A stretch of DNA of 64,000 nt, from the NCBI GenBank assembly GCA_964035575.1, contig OZ037834.1:186001-250000 (forward strand), in the 5' to 3' direction. The DNA is from Rhynchopus sp. YZ270_cl-10 (taxonomy: Eukaryota > Euglenozoa > Diplonemea > Diplonemida > Diplonemidae). The notes below the pieces were generated by a model. It saw only the letters and a program-made list of their open reading frames with translations, ran no database searches and was not told the origin of the DNA. Below are positions 60,742 to 64,000 of this stretch, in pieces (positions within the stretch are counted from its first letter, which is position 1; every line of letters starts with the position of its first letter). The position numbers and the translations under genes are program-made.

Positions 60742-63340
60742 ATGCCCAACGTACCCCGTGTTTCCGGCAAGCGGACCGCGTCATCCACACTGTTGCCACC
60801 GCCGGCAAAGAGAGGAAAGACAGAGACCCTCCCTTCCCCTCCCTCCCCTGGAGGACACAACATGGACTGTGACATGGAGCCCACCGCACCACCGATACCT
60901 TTGTGTGAGAGCTGTTCGGCACCTGCACAGCTGCAGTGTGGAGTCTGTATTGAACTGTTCTTCTGCGACAACCCTGCCTGCTTCGAAGCTCTGCACCCAA
61001 GGGCACGCGACCGTGAGATGCATCTTGCTTCTGTGACTTCGTACGGGGCATCGTCGAACTGTGCACTGCACCCAGAGTTCAAGCTGCACCTTGTCTGTGA
61101 AGACCCTGCGTGTGGAGACGCAATGATCTGTGTGAGCTGTGAGAAGCATGAACATGCGGGACACAACACAATCGAAATCTCTGAGTACGTTGCACGTCAG
61201 CGCTGCATCCTACGCTCACACGCGGCAGACCTGACGAAGCAGCGAGCTGCTGCAGATGGGGAGTGCTGTGTGCTTGAGGCAGTCGAACCCCCAGAGGCCA
61301 GGTACAAAGACCTTCTCCTGCAGACACACGTCGGACACCTGTTGATGGGTGAGGATGTGTGGCGCAGGAACGTCATGTGTGAGGAGGCGTTGGCACGGAG
61401 CTTCCTCACACAGGCACTGAGTGCTGCAGGGCAGGTGTGTGCGCTGAAGACGTTTGTTGTGAAGGCAGAACACATGATTGACGAGTGCGAGCAGGTGTGC
61501 CTGCTTGGGGACGACGAGACGCTGCGTGCGGCAACAGAGTCGCAGGCCGTTGTGCGGAGCATCAACAGCATGGCAGCGTGCAGAGACCGCCACCGCCTTG
61601 TGGGTGCTGCATACCCACACGCAGAGTTTTCCCTGACGTTGCCTGTGTCGGATGTGCACGACGCTCTTGGCCAGAGGTTGGAACTTGTGGTGCCTGTGCT
61701 TGTGGAGGGTGTGGATAGAGTGGAACACTTGATTGAGGTGAGTGTGGATGACACGGTGTGTGACTTGCGTCGGAAGGTGGCGTCTGCAAAAAAGTTGCCT
61801 GGCCACACCTTTGATATGTGTTTCAGGGGTGAGGTGATGGGAGAAGGAGAGGACATGACACAGCTGAGTGCTGACAGGATTGTGCTGAAGCAGACGAAGG
61901 AGCAGGTGGCCGTTGCAGCACTTCATGCATTGGGTGAGACAAACCTGACAGCAGCGAGGTTGGCAGAACCCGACGGCGGACCGCCCCCCATAGCACATTT
62001 TTGCGGTGCACGGGCGTACGGGATTAGTATCTTTTTTTCGAGAGAACCCAAGAGCGGCCAGGTCCTGGACAAGTACGTTGTGCTTTTAGACCTACAAACT
62101 GTCTGGGGTGGTGGGACCTCGGGGCGAAGGGTGCTTCCCGGGACCCCAATATCCTACCACAAGGAGCTCGAGTCGTGCATGGAATGCAGGGTACTCTGAG
62201 CCGATTACTTCCACAACTCCCAGATCCCAAGACCTCCACGGGGGGCAGGCCTCCACGGAAACCCGCGACCGCCGACACCTTAGCTCCGTACTGCCTCTGT
62301 CTGTAACCTGCCGGTCCCCCACCTACCTACGCTTTTTGTGGTGTCTTTTTACGACGGTGGACCAAGGGGCTTTGCAGTGCAGTCAACGCCGACGGAGCGA
62401 GACTCGATTGTGACCGGGTGAAAAGGGAACCTTAGCCAGCGCTAACCAGCGGCAGTTTTGACTCAGGGAGGAGTTTCTCACCGCAGACTGGCGACACACC
62501 CCCACTTTTTCGGGGTGGCTGCATTCCTCTTCGGAACGGGGTGTTCCATCCTATTTTTAAAAACGTTTATCAGCAGCGAGGTTGGCAGAAGTGAAGGATG
62601 CGGAGGTGGCTTGTTTGCTTCTTCAGGCAGGTGTTGCGACTGCGATTCCAAACTTGTTCTGCTCAGAAGCAGCTTTCGTGAGTCTTGATCTCAGTGCTGT
62701 GTCTGGCATTGCTTCGATTGGGAACGCATTTCTGAAGGATTGCACCAGCTTGGAAGTACTTGACATCTCTGGTTTGACCAGTGTCACTTCCATTGGGAAT
62801 CAATTCCTTCGTGGCTGCAAAGCTTTGAAAGAACTTGATCTCACTCCCTTGAGCAAGGTCACAGTGATTCCGAATGTGTTCCTGCACGAGTGCACTTCTC
62901 TGACACAACTCGATCTTTCCCCCTTTAGTGGTGTCACTTCAGTTGGCAGCCACTTTCTCACTTGCTGCACATCTTTGATGGAAATCGATCTGTCTCCCTT
63001 GAGCGGTATCACAGCGATTGAGCGGTCGTTCCTAGGCGTGTGCACTTCGCTGAAACAACTTGATCTCTCCCCCTTTGTGAGAGTCACTGCGATTGATCAC
63101 TTCTTCCTTAGTGGATGCAAGGCTTTGGAAGACCTTAGTCTCACTGGCTTGCTCAATGTGACTGTCATCAAGGATTATTTCCTGCAGGACTGTTCTTCGC
63201 TGACAGAACTTGATCTATCTCCCTTGAGCAACGTCTTGGAGGTGGGGGTGCATTTCCTTGTTAAGACTTCTTCAGCATTCTACGGAAAGAAGAAATGCAG
63301 CAAAGTCGTGTTACAGAAATTAGAGATGAAGTGGGAGTAA
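60742..63340 (+). pseudogene. B-box / ubiquitin-like / LRR gene 3, split by an insertion
   Basis: Codons 1 to about 409 (60742-61968) encode the B-box, helical and ubiquitin-like regions as in genes 1 and 2. A 602-bp insertion follows, and the frame runs 77 codons into it to a stop at 62197-62199, giving a 485-residue product without LRRs. After the insertion the gene resumes (62591-63340) and is open to the normal stop, with all eight LRRs preserved. The intact 3' half shows the disruption is recent. LRR variable positions again differ from both neighbours (NA/KD, NV/HE, SH/TC, RS/GV). The first zinc cluster has GVC where genes 1 and 2 have GHC. Unless the insertion is spliced out, for which no good donor is seen at its edge, the full-length protein is lost. 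Confidence 0.8.
61969..62570 (+). mobile_element. 602-bp retroposon-like insertion in gene 3
   Basis: Flanked by a perfect 20-bp direct repeat, CAGCAGCGAGGTTGGCAGAA (61949-61968 and 62571-62590), absent as a duplication in genes 1 and 2. Such long duplications are typical of target-primed retroposons. The body is GC-rich, unlike local spacers, with no recognised domain, and ends ATTTTTAAAAACGTTTAT with no clear poly-A. Could be a SINE or the 5'-truncated 3' end of a LINE. Confidence 0.75.
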
Positions 63341-64000
63341 GGAATAGCTCCATGCCATACAAAACCGAATGTCAAAAACGAAAAAAAGAGAACTTTAAAC
63401 TTGGCAGACTTTTCTGGGGTGTTTCTTTGCACACAACCACCTTAGGCAATACCCCGAGGGCGAATTCGTATTTGCCCTCTTTTCGGATCCTATTCGGGTG
63501 TATTCATCCGAATATAGGGCGAATACTTCACTTCTTTCCACCTGTCTGTGGACGAAACACAGCCAGGTGCGTACGCTCTTCTCCAATCCCAACCCTTCCC
63601 CCTGTGTGCCTTTCCGTTCGTTTCCTTTCCTTTCTTCTACGTATGGTGGTGCACATCCTTAGCGGTGTGTCTTCTTCACTAATCCAAACCAAAGGTTCAA
63701 ATCTCATAAGAACAGTTCATTTGCCCCTCCCACACCACCCCTCCCTTTTCTTTCGCAAAAGATTTTGGGACACAGAACCCATTTCCCGCATCTGCCATCT
63801 CCTTCTCACGGGGCCTCCGGTCCATTGGTGCACCCTGATTAGAGGCTACGACTGTTGTCCAATTTTTCACGTACTCCGCGCTGCACCAATGCACATGCTC
63901 GAACACTACATCATGCGAAAATTGTGGACTTCGCCTGGGGAGATGTGATCATCCCTGACAATGTCTTTGTGGAATCTAAGTTGCCCACTCATATTATATT
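63341..64000 (+). promoter_or_regulatory. Type 2 spacer leading to a fourth array member (cut by window end)
   Basis: Matches the spacer of gene 2, including the extra block with ACTTCGCCTGGGGAGATGTG, up to TTGCCCACTCATATTATATT at the window edge. By comparison with gene 2, another start codon is expected about 90 bp beyond 64000. Confidence 0.65.

Overview
The window looks like nuclear DNA from a protist. It has AT-rich, homopolymer-studded spacers, GC-richer coding blocks, canonical GT-AG introns, modular secreted and membrane proteins, and many kinds of eukaryotic transposon. Three features weakly suggest Euglenozoa (diplonemid or kinetoplastid relatives): all host genes lie on the + strand, the LRR proteins have regular 25-residue repeats resembling those of kinetoplastid LRR proteins, and one zinc-finger gene has a Cys/His layout I associate with that group. 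Lineage is an inference with low confidence. No rRNA, tRNA or CRISPR was found.

Layout. 1-8.25 kb: mostly non-coding, with a terminal-inverted-repeat (TIR) element carrying about 98 perfect copies of an 8-bp unit, small palindromic elements, and a complete Tc1/mariner-like element (4034-5438, DD37E transposase on the - strand). 8.4-8.7 kb: the C-terminal fragment of a METTL2/6/8-type tRNA methyltransferase. 8.96-10.1 kb: a type I membrane protein. 11.9-13.0 kb: a CCCH-like zinc-finger protein. 13-22.7 kb: a long non-coding stretch of inverted-repeat elements, palindrome arrays, degraded repeats and orphan copies of gene-flanking modules. 23.0-35.7 kb: a tandem array of three surface proteins with 4, 5 and 4 LamG/jellyroll-like repeats, a Thr/Pro stalk, one TM helix and a tail. 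The same stalk-TM-tail module ends the unrelated ectodomain of the 8.96 kb gene. 38.6-49.0 kb: a membrane-anchored histidine acid phosphatase in three exons. Its second intron is about 8.4 kb and holds three (TTCCCTC)n arrays plus an apparently whole tyrosine-recombinase (YR) retroelement of Ngaro/PAT/VIPER/DIRS type (40850-45966). 49-54 kb: non-coding, with several TIR and hairpin elements. 54.4-64 kb: a tandem array of B-box/ubiquitin-like/LRR genes. Two are intact, one is split by a 602-bp insertion, and the spacer of a fourth runs off the window end.

How it fits together. Two expanding multigene families sit side by side. One is predicted to display variable jellyroll domains on the cell surface. 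The other is predicted to be intracellular (zinc-binding B-boxes, NLS-like N-terminus, ubiquitin-like fold, LRRs). Both show near-identical scaffolds with amino-acid change concentrated at particular positions. In the LRR family the changes fall on the same four positions of nearly every repeat. This is the pattern of diversifying recognition proteins, and it is the best candidate here for an undescribed self/non-self or ligand-recognition system. Repeated flanking DNA (a 5' module, a leader, a 3' module) accompanies unrelated genes and may be shared regulatory or recombination substrate.
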